Position numbers and translations under genes: made by a program | Shown here: piece after piece, positions 1-7,827 of the stretch | Numbering within the stretch: the stretch's first letter is position 1 | Layout of the letters: each line of letters begins with the position of its first letter | DNA from: Streptomyces fradiae | Lineage (GTDB): Bacteria; Actinomycetota; Actinomycetes; Streptomycetales; Streptomycetaceae | Reading direction: 5' to 3' | Assembly: GCF_041270065.1 (NCBI RefSeq) | Contig: NZ_CP065958.1 | Span: 6,820,001-6,884,000 of the forward strand | DNA: 64,000 bases | The notes under the pieces: generated by a model | Seen by the model: the letters and a program-made list of their open reading frames with translations, nothing else | What the model was told of the DNA's origin: nothing | The model's database searches: none

Positions 1-1131
1 CGCGAGGAGCGCGAGGGCCAGTAGGGCCGGGATGTGCTGCACCAGGGGGCCGGCCGCGAGGCCGAGCGCGCCGCCGACGAGGAGGGCGGTCGGGCGGCGG
101 CCCGTGGAGCGCAGGACGATCGCCGCGGCGCCGAGGAGGAACACGCCGACGCCGCCGGCGAGCGACCAGGCCACCGTGCCGTGCAGGGGCTCGGCCAGGG
201 CGTAGTGGCCGGTGTCGGCGACCTGGGTGAGGACCTTCTTCATGCCGAGGGCGCACAGCACCACGCCGGCCACCAGCGGCAGATGGAGGAAGGTGTAGAC
301 GTCGCGGGCGAAGCGCGTGCGGTCGTCGCCGTCGAGCGCGCCGAGCCGGTGCTCGGCCGGCTCGCCGAAGCGGCGGAAGTACAGCGCCCACAGCCCGGCG
401 GAGAGCAGCAGCCCCGCCGCGCACGCGCCGATCACCGCCACCGTCAGCGGGAAGTCGGCCACGCCGACACCCATCGCCACGATCGACTCGCCGAGCGCGA
501 TGATCACGATGAGACCGTGCCGTTCGGCGAAGTGGCCGGGGGAGTTGACCCGCCAGCCGGACGCGCCGGTGACATAGATGCCGCCGTAGTCGATCAGGAC
601 CGCGCCCAGCCAGAGCAGCAGCCGCGGCGTCCCCTCGTACGCGCAGCCCGCGAGCAGCAGCGCCAGCGGCGGCGCGACCGAGAGCAGCGCCGTGCGGCGC
701 AGGGTGCGGTGCAGGGCCGTGTCGCCGGGGCTGGCGATCCGGTACGAGACCAGGTGCAGCACCCGCACCAGACCGTACGAGGCCACGAACACCAGCGGCA
801 GCGGCAGCCCGCCGGTGGCGTCCGCGAAGAGCTCCGGCACCGCGAGGGACACCACGAACACCACTGCCATCACGGTCACCAGGACCCCGAACAGCGCGCC
901 GGCGTCGGCCCGTACGACATTGCCCAGCCAGGCGAAGCAGCACCAGCACCACCACAGCAGCGCGAGCACCACCATCCCCTCGACCACCCGGGTCGGCGAC
1001 GGCGCGGCCGCCATCAGCGCCGTGACCTGCGTGATCGCATAGACGAAGACCAGATCGAAGAACAACTCCGCGGGCGTCACCTTGTGATCGCCCCCGGTCG
1101 CCACCATGCGTGACCGATTCCCGGCCGCCAT
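1..1131 (-). CDS. LtrA family (low temperature requirement A-like) membrane protein, 3' end cut by window
   Basis: The frame reads on the minus strand for 377 codons to base 1 without a stop, so the C-terminus lies outside the window. Near residue 22 is the motif ELFFDLVFVYAITQ and near residue 200 is GLIVIIALGESIVA. Both are hallmarks of the LtrA family, multi-pass membrane proteins whose biochemical role is unknown. The visible part is almost entirely hydrophobic segments separated by short Arg-rich loops, so it should be an integral membrane protein with ten or more helices. I chose the ATG at 1131 because a purine-rich stretch (GAGACGAGGGGG) precedes it at ribosome-binding distance. An in-frame ATG at 1107 is possible but has no such site. 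It is divergent from the membrane gene at 1364. Family assignment is confident; function is not known. Confidence 0.85.
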   Translation of the reverse strand, partial: MAAGNRSRMVATGGDHKVTPAELFFDLVFVYAITQVTALMAAAPSPTRVVEGMVVLALLWWCWCCFAWLGNVVRADAGALFGVLVTVMAVVFVVSLAVPELFADATGGLPLPLVFVASYGLVRVLHLVSYRIASPGDTALHRTLRRTALLSVAPPLALLLAGCAYEGTPRLLLWLGAVLIDYGGIYVTGASGWRVNSPGHFAERHGLIVIIALGESIVAMGVGVADFPLTVAVIGACAAGLLLSAGLWALYFRRFGEPAEHRLGALDGDDRTRFARDVYTFLHLPLVAGVVLCALGMKKVLTQVADTGHYALAEPLHGTVAWSLAGGVGVFLLGAAAIVLRSTGRRPTALLVGGALGLAAGPLVQHIPALLALALLA

Positions 1132-1363
1132 CCCGCGCCCCCTCGTCTCCCGGCCGCGCCCCCGCCGGCCGTCCCGGCGCGCACCCTACCGGCCCGGGGC
1201 GGCTCCCCGTCCCGCATTACCTCCGACGTAATCGACGCACCGGCCCGCCCCCGGCAAGCTCAAGGCACCGGTTCCCGGGCGGCGCACTCCGTCCGGGAAC
1301 CGGGCACCGGACACCCACGCCGCCCCCACCCACTCAACCGCCCTGCCAGGAAGGTGATCTCCC

Positions 1364-1801
1364 ATGTCCCAGGCCCTGCTCACCGGCCTCTCCCGCACCA
1401 CCGAGCCGCGGTCCATGGTCCGCCGGTTCCTCGCGCTCGACGCCGTCGTCACCGGCGCCAACGGGCTCGCCTACGCCGCCGTCCCCGGACCGCTCGGCGA
1501 ACTCCTCGGCGTCGACCGGGGGTTGCTCTTCGAGCTCGGGCTCCTCCTCGTCGCGTACGCCGCCGGGGTGGCCTGGCTCGCGAGCCGGACGCGGCCCGCG
1601 GCGGGCGGGGTGAAGGCCGTCGTGGGCATCAACCTGCTGTGGACCGTGCTGAGCGTGGTCGCCCTCGTGGCCTGGCTGGAGCCGACCACCGCCGGCACGG
1701 TGTGGACCCTGCTCCAGGCCGGCACCGTCGCCGGCTTCGCGGCCCTCCAGTGGTCCGCCCTGCGTGCCGACGCTGCCGACGCCGCCGATACCACCCGCTG
1801 A
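1364..1801 (+). CDS. Small integral membrane protein of unknown function
   Basis: A 145-residue protein with four hydrophobic segments, roughly residues 20-45, 52-74, 86-106 and 110-132. The loops between them are short and charged, as in small four-helix membrane proteins. No catalytic motif is visible and I do not recognise a named family. An AGGAAGG ribosome-binding sequence lies just upstream of the ATG. Its stop codon (1799-1801) directly abuts the stop codon of the convergent regulator at 1802; together they form TGATCA, so there is no room for a terminator between the genes. Codon use matches the neighbouring genes. Existence is fairly certain, function unknown. Confidence 0.75.
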   Translation: MSQALLTGLSRTTEPRSMVRRFLALDAVVTGANGLAYAAVPGPLGELLGVDRGLLFELGLLLVAYAAGVAWLASRTRPAAGGVKAVVGINLLWTVLSVVALVAWLEPTTAGTVWTLLQAGTVAGFAALQWSALRADAADAADTTR

Positions 1802-2611
1802 TCAGCCGCTGAGCGCGTGCAGATAGGCGACCGTCGCCGGGTCGGCCGGCAGCAGCGTCTCGATGGCCAGCTCGGCGACCGTCACGTCCATCGGCGTGTT
1901 GAAGGTCGAGATCGACGACACGAAGGACAGCACGTGCCCGTCGTGCTCGATCCGCATCGGCAGCGCGAAGTACGGATACGGCTCCGGGTCCTCCCGGTCG
2001 TCCGGGTCCGTCGTCCCCTCCGGCAGCGGATAGGCCGCCACCTCCTCGTACAGCGCCCGCAGCGCCGCCGAGCGGGCCAGGCCGATCTGCCGCTCCATCT
2101 GGGCAAGGAGATGCCCCCGCCACTCGCGCAGATTGCGGATCCGCGGCGCCAGGCCCTCCGGGTGCAGCGTGATCCGCATCGCGTTCAGCGGCGGCGTCAG
2201 CAGATGCTCCGGAAGCCCCGCGAGCAGCAGCTGGATCCCCCGGTTGGCCGCCACCACCGTGTACGAGCCGTCCACCACGAGCGCCGGGAACGGCTCGTAC
2301 CCCTGCAGCAGCCGCTCGATGCCCTCGCGCAGCGTCTCCAGCTCGGGCGCGTCGAGCGCCGACTCGGCGTAGCGCGGCGCGTAACCCGCCGCGAGCAGCA
2401 GGGCGTTGCGGTCGCGCACCGGCACCTCCAGGTGCTCCGCGAGCCGCAGGATCATCTCCTCCGAAGGCCGTGAGCGGCCCGTCTCGACGAAGGAGATGTG
2501 CCGCGCGGACGAATCCGCCCGCAGCGCCAGCTCCAGCTGGCTCAGCCGCCGCTGCTCGCGCCATCCGCGCAGCAGGGGCCCCACACCCGTGTCGGTCGCG
2601 ACAGTCGTCAT
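1802..2611 (-). CDS. XRE-family HTH regulator with MmyB-type ligand-binding domain
   Basis: A 269-residue predicted cytoplasmic transcription factor. An N-terminal helix-turn-helix (about residues 12-70) contains LRGWREQRRLSQLELALRA and the recognition segment SARHISFVETGRSRPS. The rest (about 85-265) resembles the MmyB-like ligand-binding domain common in actinomycete regulators, including the TFNTPMDVTVAELAIETLLP ending. I used the ATG at 2611, where the conserved N-terminus begins; the open frame continues upstream but would run across the start of the divergent dehydratase gene. The 90-bp gap to that gene presumably holds both promoters. Regulators of this type often control the neighbouring divergent gene, so pterin carbinolamine dehydratase or the following methyltransferase are reasonable but unproved targets. 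Confidence 0.88.
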   Translation of the reverse strand: MTTVATDTGVGPLLRGWREQRRLSQLELALRADSSARHISFVETGRSRPSEEMILRLAEHLEVPVRDRNALLLAAGYAPRYAESALDAPELETLREGIERLLQGYEPFPALVVDGSYTVVAANRGIQLLLAGLPEHLLTPPLNAMRITLHPEGLAPRIRNLREWRGHLLAQMERQIGLARSAALRALYEEVAAYPLPEGTTDPDDREDPEPYPYFALPMRIEHDGHVLSFVSSISTFNTPMDVTVAELAIETLLPADPATVAYLHALSG

Positions 2612-2701
2612 GGGCAGACGGTATCCCAGAGGGGGACCCGGGTACGTTCTCCCCGGGACCGCTCCGTCACCACCCCGCACACCTACCGGAGGGAGCACCA
2701 C

Positions 2702-3004
2702 GTGCCCACTGAGCCCCTGTCGCAGAAGGAGATCGAGGACCGCCTGCGGGAGCTCCCCGGCTGGACCCTCGACGGCGACCGCATCACCCGGAGCTACGAG
2801 CTCGCCGACCACTTCGCCGCCACCGCGCTCGTCGTCCACGTCGCCCAGATCCAGCAGGAGCTGAACCACCACAGCGATCTGACGCTCGGTTACAACACGG
2901 TCGCCGTCGCCGTGAACACCCACTCCGCCGGCGGGGTCACCGAGAAGGACTTCGAACTCGCCGAACGCGTCGAGGCGGTGGCCCCCGGCCACGGCGCGCA
3001 CTGA
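2702..3004 (+). CDS. 4a-hydroxytetrahydrobiopterin dehydratase (pterin-4a-carbinolamine dehydratase)
   Basis: A 100-residue protein of normal family length. PCD family enzymes dehydrate 4a-hydroxytetrahydropterin formed by aromatic amino acid hydroxylases, allowing the cofactor to be recycled in the cytoplasm. Visible motifs include the N-terminal LPGWTLDGDRITRSYEL, the active-site region ELNHHSDLTLGYNTVAVAV (tandem His residues) and the C-terminal GGVTEKDFELAERVE. The start is a GTG at 2702 preceded by GGAGGGAG at suitable distance; a longer upstream frame lacks family similarity and would overlap the divergent regulator. No aromatic amino acid hydroxylase is nearby. The following methyltransferase starts 23 bp downstream, so the two may be cotranscribed. 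Confidence 0.93.
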   Translation: MPTEPLSQKEIEDRLRELPGWTLDGDRITRSYELADHFAATALVVHVAQIQQELNHHSDLTLGYNTVAVAVNTHSAGGVTEKDFELAERVEAVAPGHGAH

Positions 3005-3027
3005 CGCCCCCGCCGTACCATCCCCGC

Positions 3028-3807
3028 ATGGGGGAGACGATTCTCGACTACGAGGCCGAGGCCGCGCGCTACGACGAGACCCGCGGCGGCGTCCCGCGGG
3101 CCGAGGCGGCGGCGGAGGCCGTCCTGCGGCTGCTGCCGCCCGGCACCCGCACCCTCCTCGACGTCGCCTGCGGCACCGGACTCGTCACCGAACGGATCGC
3201 CCGCCCCGGCCTCACCGCGTACGGCGCCGACGCCGCCCACGCGATGCTGCGCACCGCCGCCGCCCGGCTCCCCGGCCGGGCGGTGCGCGCCGACGCCCGC
3301 CGGCTTCCGCTGCCGGACGGGTCGGTCGACGCGGTCAGTGCGATCTGGCTGCTCCACCTGGTGCCGTTCGCCGAGGAGGTCGTCGCCGAGGCCGCCCGGG
3401 TGCTCCGGCCCGGTGGGGTGTTCCTCACCACCGTCGACAAGGACGCCTGCCACGACGTCGGCAGCGACATCGACGCCCTCCTCCGCCCGCACCGGCCGGC
3501 CGCGGCCGGCTCCGGCTCCCGCTCGGACTCCGGCTCCGACGGCGCGGCGCGCATCACCGCGTACGCCGCCGTCCACGGCCTCGACCAGGCGCCCGGCACC
3601 GAGTTCACCGGCCACGGCCAGGGTGCCACCCCGCGCGGTACGGCGCGGAAGCTGCGCCGCGGCTACTACGCCTCCTGGTACCGCGGCACGCCCGCCGACA
3701 CCGACAGCCTGGACGCGGCGCTCGCCGCCCTGCCCGACCAGGACCGGCCGCGCCCCGACCCCGTCTACCGGCTCGCCCGCTACGTCAAGGCTGCTCCCCG
3801 CGGCTGA
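3028..3807 (+). CDS. Class I SAM-dependent methyltransferase (UbiE/Methyltransf_11 type)
   Basis: A 259-residue enzyme with a Rossmann-type methyltransferase core. The SAM-binding glycine motif LLDVACGTGLVTERIA lies at about residues 43-58, followed by an acidic residue at the end of strand 2 (YGADAA), the motif LPLPDGSVDAVSAIWLLHL and the post-II motif VLRPGGVFLTT. The C-terminal third contains a Gly-Ser-Asp-rich linker and a substrate-side segment (RGYYASWYRGTPADTD) that does not tell me the substrate. It starts 23 bp after the dehydratase gene, suggesting a short operon. Its last 23 bases overlap the convergent gene that ends at 3785, so the 3' ends are mutually antisense. Confidence 0.85.
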   Translation: MGETILDYEAEAARYDETRGGVPRAEAAAEAVLRLLPPGTRTLLDVACGTGLVTERIARPGLTAYGADAAHAMLRTAAARLPGRAVRADARRLPLPDGSVDAVSAIWLLHLVPFAEEVVAEAARVLRPGGVFLTTVDKDACHDVGSDIDALLRPHRPAAAGSGSRSDSGSDGAARITAYAAVHGLDQAPGTEFTGHGQGATPRGTARKLRRGYYASWYRGTPADTDSLDAALAALPDQDRPRPDPVYRLARYVKAAPRG

Positions 3808-4273
3808 ACTCCATCACCCAGTTCACCACCCACTCCTCCTCCGTGCCGTCCGCGCCCTCGGTGCCGGCCGGCGCGAAGGACTGTTCCCAGCGCGCCGTGT
3901 CCGGACCGATCCCGGTCCAGCGGAACCGCACCCGCACCGGCCGCCCCGCGTAGTGGTCGTCGCCGAGGAACAGCCCCGTGCCGTCCGCGCCGAACCGGCC
4001 CCGCACCGGCGGCTCGAGCCGGCCGGTGCGGCTGTTGGACCAGTTCAGCGTCCACTCGCCGGTCTCCGGCTCGTACAGCCGCAGCGTCAGCCCGCTGAAG
4101 CCCTTCGACGGGAACACGATCTCGTCGGCGTGCGCCCGGCCGTCCCAGAAGAGACGCCCGGTGGTGTGCCCGTCGAACTCCTCCCAGCCGCTGTCCGGAT
4201 CGAGGAAGTCGGCGAGCCGGCGGTTGCGCACGGTCCACCGGCCGTCCAGGAAGTCGAAGTCCCCGCCGCTCAC
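3785..4273 (-). CDS. Conserved protein, probable beta-barrel (DUF1579-like) fold, function unknown
   Basis: A 162-residue soluble protein with alternating hydrophobic and charged residues and many aromatics. It begins GGDFDFLDGRWTVRNRRLAD, followed by WEEFDGHTTGRLFWDGRAHADE, then LRLYEPETGEWTLNWSNSRTG and VRVRFRWTGIGPDTARWEQSF. This looks like small lipocalin-like or DUF1579-like barrels, but I cannot assign it firmly. The start is a GTG whose bases overlap the stop codon of the upstream gene (GTGA, 4-bp overlap at 4270-4273), a classic sign of translational coupling. It is therefore the second gene of an operon starting at 4761 that faces the WYL regulator across a perfect dyad. Its 3' end overlaps the methyltransferase by 23 bp. 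Confidence 0.75.
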   Translation of the reverse strand: MSGGDFDFLDGRWTVRNRRLADFLDPDSGWEEFDGHTTGRLFWDGRAHADEIVFPSKGFSGLTLRLYEPETGEWTLNWSNSRTGRLEPPVRGRFGADGTGLFLGDDHYAGRPVRVRFRWTGIGPDTARWEQSFAPAGTEGADGTEEEWVVNWVMEFSRGEQP

Positions 4274-4761
4274 GCGCACACCCCCGTGGTGCCCGTGGTC
4301 AGCGCGTCCGCGACATAGCCGGACAGGTCCGGGGCGTCGGGCGCGAGCATGTGCCGTACCCAGGCCGCCCGTTCGTGCCCGAGCGGCGCCAACTCCCACA
4401 CACAGCCGATCCAGTTGCGGGCGCCCGGCTCGATCCGTACGAAACGGGCCGGGTCCAGGTCCGGGCAGTCGAGCGCCGGCTGCCCGGCCGCCGCACCCGC
4501 GAAGTGCAGCACGTTGTCCCACACCCAGCTGTAGACGTTCAGATACGCACCGGTGTCGCCGCCCCGGTGCAGCACCACGAAACCCGCCGCCGGGGTGGCG
4601 CCGTCCGGCTCCGGGAGCAGCTCGGGCAGCAGCGCGTACGCCGCCTTCTCCACCTCCGGCTCGATGCCCGCCGGGTCGGCCGTGACGTGGTAGCGCTTCA
4701 GCTGCCGGCCGGCGACCACGACCGGCGGCAGGACGAACAGATTCTTCTCCGTGAAAGCCAT
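4270..4761 (-). CDS. Conserved hypothetical protein, first gene of WYL-regulated operon
   Basis: A 163-residue protein that I do not recognise. It begins MAFTEKNLFVLPPVVVAGRQ and has several Trp/Tyr-rich segments (YLNVYSWVWDNVLHFAG, RIEPGARNWIGCVWEL) suggesting a compact soluble domain; there is no signal peptide or membrane helix. I chose ATG 4761 rather than the upstream in-frame ATG at 4791, because the latter would lie inside the inverted repeat. A TACAGT hexamer (reverse complement of 4768-4773) ends six bases before this ATG, so the transcript is probably leaderless. The gene overlaps the next one by 4 bp and should be repressed or activated by the divergent WYL protein. Confidence 0.75.
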   Translation of the reverse strand: MAFTEKNLFVLPPVVVAGRQLKRYHVTADPAGIEPEVEKAAYALLPELLPEPDGATPAAGFVVLHRGGDTGAYLNVYSWVWDNVLHFAGAAAGQPALDCPDLDPARFVRIEPGARNWIGCVWELAPLGHERAAWVRHMLAPDAPDLSGYVADALTTGTTGVCA

Positions 4762-4780
4762 GGCTGGACTGTAGGAGCGG

Positions 4781-4805
4781 TTCACTGACATCTTCTGTCA
4801 GTGAA
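4781..4805. promoter_or_regulatory. Perfect 10-bp inverted repeat overlapping the start codon of the WYL regulator
   Basis: The arm TTCACTGACA (4781-4790) and its exact reverse complement (4796-4805) are separated by 5 bp. The GTG start of the WYL gene (4801) lies inside the right arm and no ribosome-binding site precedes it, so that transcript is probably leaderless and the dyad covers its promoter. On the other side the dyad is about 20 bp upstream of the start of the divergent operon. The natural inference is an autoregulatory operator controlling both directions. Confidence 0.8.
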
Positions 4806-5751
4806 GTCCAGCCGACTCCTGACGATCCTGCTGCTGCTCCAGACCCGCGGCCGGATGACCGCCGCCCAGCTCGCCGAGGAGCTGGAGGTCTCCGTCCGCA
4901 CCGTCTACCGCGACGTCGAGGCCCTGCACACCGCCGGCGTCCCGCTCTACGGCGACGCCGGGCACCGCGGCGGCTACCGGCTGCTCGCCGGCCACCGTTC
5001 CCGGCTCACCGGCCTGTACGCGCGGGAGGCCGAGGCCCTCGTCCTCGCCGGGCTTCCGGCCGCGGCCGACGAGCTCGGGCTCGGCGGACACTTCGCCGAC
5101 GCCCAGCTGAAACTGCGCGCCGCCCTCCCCGCGCCGCTGCGCGAGCACGTCGACCGGCTGCGCGGCCGCTTCCACATCGACGCCCCCGGCTGGTACGCGG
5201 AGGACACCGGCACCCCGTTCCTGCCGCAGGTCGCCGACGCCGTACGGGACGGGCGGGTGCTCGCCGTGCGCTACCGGCGCTGGAAGGAGCCCACCGACGT
5301 CGACCGGCGGCTCGCCCCGTACGGACTGGTGCTCAAGGCCGGCCGCTGGTACCTGGTCGCCGGGCCGGGGCCCCGCACCTACCGGGTCGACCAGATCCTC
5401 GACCTCACCGTCACCGACGAGGACGCCGACATCCCCGAGGACTTCGACCTCGCCGCGCACTGGCGCGCCACCCAGGCCGACTTCCACGCCCGCCTCCACC
5501 AGGGCGAGGCCGTCGTACGGATCTCCCCGCGCGGCGCGGCCGCCCTCACCGGCGCCGCCGCCCGCGCCCTCGCCGAGAACGGCACCCCCGAACCCGACGG
5601 CTGGACCCGGGCCACCCTCCCCGTCGAGGGCCCCGACCACGCCCACGCCACCCTGCTCGCGCTCGGCGCGGAGGTGGAGGTCCTGGCCCCCGAGGAGCTC
5701 CGCGACCGGATCGCCGCCACCGTGCGCACCCTCGCCGCGCGCTACGCCTGA
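4801..5751 (+). CDS. HTH_11/WYL-domain transcriptional regulator (YafY family)
   Basis: A 316-residue regulator. The N-terminal winged helix (about 1-60) contains LLTILLLLQTRGRMTAAQLA and the recognition helix VSVRTVYRDVEALHTAGVP. The middle WYL domain (about 140-215) contains YRRWKEPTDVDRRLAPYGLVLKAGRWYLVA, which includes the family's ligand-contact strands, and a C-terminal WCX-like region follows (about 225-316). Such proteins act as ligand-responsive repressors or activators; the ligand here cannot be read from sequence. The start is GTG 4801 within a perfect palindrome, with no Shine-Dalgarno, implying leaderless autoregulated expression. The divergent two-gene operon (4761-3785) is the obvious target. 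Confidence 0.9.
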   Translation: MKSSRLLTILLLLQTRGRMTAAQLAEELEVSVRTVYRDVEALHTAGVPLYGDAGHRGGYRLLAGHRSRLTGLYAREAEALVLAGLPAAADELGLGGHFADAQLKLRAALPAPLREHVDRLRGRFHIDAPGWYAEDTGTPFLPQVADAVRDGRVLAVRYRRWKEPTDVDRRLAPYGLVLKAGRWYLVAGPGPRTYRVDQILDLTVTDEDADIPEDFDLAAHWRATQADFHARLHQGEAVVRISPRGAAALTGAAARALAENGTPEPDGWTRATLPVEGPDHAHATLLALGAEVEVLAPEELRDRIAATVRTLAARYA

Positions 5752-5827
5752 CCGAACGTCCGGGCCGGGCGCGGCCGAGCCGCGGAGATCGGCGGATGTG
5801 GGGATGCGGAGATCCGGGAAGCGCGTT

Positions 5828-5842
5828 TTGCCGGTCCGGCAA
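5828..5842. promoter_or_regulatory. 15-bp palindrome upstream of the His-rich methyltransferase gene
   Basis: Arms TTGCCGG and CCGGCAA flank a single central T, 41 bp before the ATG at 5884. It lies in an unusually T-rich patch for this genome. A direct repeat of GCGGAGATC (5782-5790 and 5806-5814) lies just upstream. The position suits an operator for the methyltransferase, but no binding protein can be named and no clear -35/-10 pair was seen. Confidence 0.5.
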
Positions 5843-5883
5843 GTTTTCTCGCGTGTACGGCACCGGGCGCGCACGCTGTCCCC

Positions 5884-6834
5884 ATGAGCGCTGACCACCA
5901 CTCCGGGCACGACCACGGCTCCCACGACCACGACCACGGCTCCTACGGGAACGGACATGGCCACGGCCACGGTTCCCACGGGCACGACCACACCCACCTC
6001 GACTGGGCCGAGCTCGCACCCCTCCTCACCGTGCAGGCGGAGACCCAGAGCCCCCTCTACGCGGCGGCCGCGGCCTGGCTCGCCTCCCTCTTCCCGGACG
6101 GTGCGGTCCGCCGGGTCCTCGACGTCGGCAGCGGGCCGGGCGTCGTCACCGCACTGCTCGCCGAGGCCTTCCCCGAGGCGGAGGTGGTCGCCGTCGACGC
6201 CACCCCGGAACTCCTCGCGCTCGCCCGGGAGCGGGCCGAGGCCCGCGGCCTCGGCGACCGGGTCGGCACGCTGCGGGCCGAACTCCCTGGCGACTTCGGC
6301 TCCCTGGGCACCGCGGACCTGATCTTCGCCAGCAACTCCCTGCACCACATCGGCGACCAGCGGGCCGCGATCGCCTCCTTCGCCGGACTGCTCAACCCCG
6401 GCGGTGTCCTCGCCCTCGCCGAGGGCGGTCTGCCGGAGCGCCATCTGCCGTGGAACCAGGGCGTCGGCCGGCCCGGTCTCGAGGCGCGCCTCGACGCGGC
6501 GCACGCCGAGTGGTTCGGCGAGATGCGGGCCTCGCTGCCCGACAGCAAGGAGGAGATCGACGACTGGGCCGCTCTGCTCACCGGCGCCGGGCTCGACCCG
6601 AGCGGCACCCGCAGCTTCCTCGCCGACGTCCCCGCCCCGGTGCCGGACGCGGTGCGCGGGCAGGTCGTCGCGCACTACGAGCGCCTGCGCGAGGGCTTCG
6701 GCGACCGGCTGCCCGACGAGGACCGCGCGGCCGTCGAGCGGCTGCTCGACCCGGCGGAGCCGCTGTCGCTGCACCGGCGCCCGGACGTGTTCCTGCTGCT
6801 CGCCCGTACCGTCCACACCGCTCGTAAGTCCTGA
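5884..6834 (+). CDS. Class I SAM-dependent methyltransferase with histidine-rich N-terminus
   Basis: A 316-residue protein. Residues 1-40 are an unusual His/Gly/Asp-rich segment (HHSGHDHGSHDHDHGSY and further GHGH repeats) that could bind Zn, Ni or Cu. From about residue 60 it is a standard methyltransferase: VLDVGSGPGVVTALLAEAF is the SAM-binding loop, VVAVDATPELLALARERAE follows strand 2, and LIFASNSLHHIGDQ and LNPGGVLALAEGG are motifs II/post-II and III. The C-terminal 130 residues are helical and probably cover the substrate site. The start ATG is the first in frame. A strong hairpin terminator follows at 6854-6895, so it is likely a single-gene transcript. Metal binding by the N-terminus is inferred from composition only. 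Confidence 0.85.
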   Translation: MSADHHSGHDHGSHDHDHGSYGNGHGHGHGSHGHDHTHLDWAELAPLLTVQAETQSPLYAAAAAWLASLFPDGAVRRVLDVGSGPGVVTALLAEAFPEAEVVAVDATPELLALARERAEARGLGDRVGTLRAELPGDFGSLGTADLIFASNSLHHIGDQRAAIASFAGLLNPGGVLALAEGGLPERHLPWNQGVGRPGLEARLDAAHAEWFGEMRASLPDSKEEIDDWAALLTGAGLDPSGTRSFLADVPAPVPDAVRGQVVAHYERLREGFGDRLPDEDRAAVERLLDPAEPLSLHRRPDVFLLLARTVHTARKS

Positions 6835-6853
6835 CCGGCCGGGACACGGAGAG

Positions 6854-6895
6854 GGGCGGGGGCCCGGCGGAAGAGGATCCGCCGGGCCCCCGCCC
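6854..6895. terminator. Bidirectional hairpin terminator, 18-bp perfect stem
   Basis: The arm at 6854-6871 (begins GGGCGGGGGCCC) is exactly complementary to 6878-6895, with a 6-base AGAGGA loop. It lies between the convergent methyltransferase (ends 6834) and aldo/keto reductase (ends 6916) genes. No T-run follows, as is usual in very GC-rich actinomycetes. Confidence 0.85.
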
Positions 6896-6915
6896 GTACG
6901 CCGGTGTGCCGGAGA

Positions 6916-7755
6916 TCAGGCGCCGAACTCGCCCGGGTTCGGGCCCAGTCGGCGGCCCTCGTCGAGGACGGCGAAGGCGGCCAGGTCCTCGGCGTCCAGC
7001 TCGAAGTCGAAGACGTCGATGTTCTCGCGGATACGGGACGGGGTGACCGACTTCGGGATCACCACGTTGCCGAGCTGGAGGTGCCAGCGCAGCACCACCT
7101 GGGCCGGGGTGCGGCCGTGCTTCTGGGCGATCGCCACGATCGCCGGGACCTCCAGGAGGCCCTTGCCCGAGCCGAGCGGCGACCAGGCCTCGGTCGCGAT
7201 GCCGTGCTCGGCGTGCGCCTCGCGGGACGCGGTCTGCTGGAGCTGCGGGTGCAGCTCGATCTGGTTGACGGCGGGCACGACCGAGGTCGCGCCGATCAGT
7301 CGCTCCAGGTGCTCGGGCAGGAAGTTCGACACGCCGATGGCGCGCGCCCGGCCGTCGGCCAGGATCTTCTCGAAGGCGCGGTAGGTGTCGACGTACGCGT
7401 CCTTCGCCGGCACCGGCCAGTGGATCAGGTACAGGTCGACGACGTCGAGGCCGAGCTTCTCCAGGGAGGCGTCGAACGCGCGGAGCGTCGAGTCGTAGCC
7501 CTGCTCGCTGTTCCACAGCTTCGTCGTGACGAAGAGCTCCTCGCGCGGGAGCCCCGACGCGGCGAGTGCCTTGCCGGTGCCGGTCTCGTTTCCGTAGATC
7601 GCGGCGGTGTCGATCGAGCGGTAACCCGCCTCCAGGGCGGTGGCGACGGCCGCCTCGGCCTCGTCGTCCGGCACCTGCCAGACGCCGAAGCCGAGCTGCG
7701 GCATGCGCACGCCGTTGTTCAGGGTGAGGAAGGGGACCTTGTTGTCCGTGCTCAC
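6916..7755 (-). CDS. Aldo/keto reductase (2,5-diketo-D-gluconate reductase-like)
   Basis: A 279-residue cytoplasmic NADPH-dependent oxidoreductase of the (beta/alpha)8 AKR family. The catalytic tetrad is complete: Asp49 and Tyr54 in YRSIDTAAIYGNE, Lys79 in VTTKLWN and His112 in YLIHWPVP. The cofactor region near the C-terminus contains VIPKSVTPSRIRENIDVFDF. Length and order match AKR5-type reductases of ketones and aldehydes; the substrate cannot be deduced. The start is GTG 7755. A run of nine G residues lies about 25 bp upstream, in the gap to livG. It is convergent with the methyltransferase and shares its terminator. Confidence 0.93.
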   Translation of the reverse strand: MSTDNKVPFLTLNNGVRMPQLGFGVWQVPDDEAEAAVATALEAGYRSIDTAAIYGNETGTGKALAASGLPREELFVTTKLWNSEQGYDSTLRAFDASLEKLGLDVVDLYLIHWPVPAKDAYVDTYRAFEKILADGRARAIGVSNFLPEHLERLIGATSVVPAVNQIELHPQLQQTASREAHAEHGIATEAWSPLGSGKGLLEVPAIVAIAQKHGRTPAQVVLRWHLQLGNVVIPKSVTPSRIRENIDVFDFELDAEDLAAFAVLDEGRRLGPNPGEFGA

Positions 7756-7827
7756 GGGGGATGGATCCTTACGTCGTCGGGGGGGGGCTTCGGAGGCCTT
7801 GGGGAGTAGTCCTCACAGCCTCAACGA

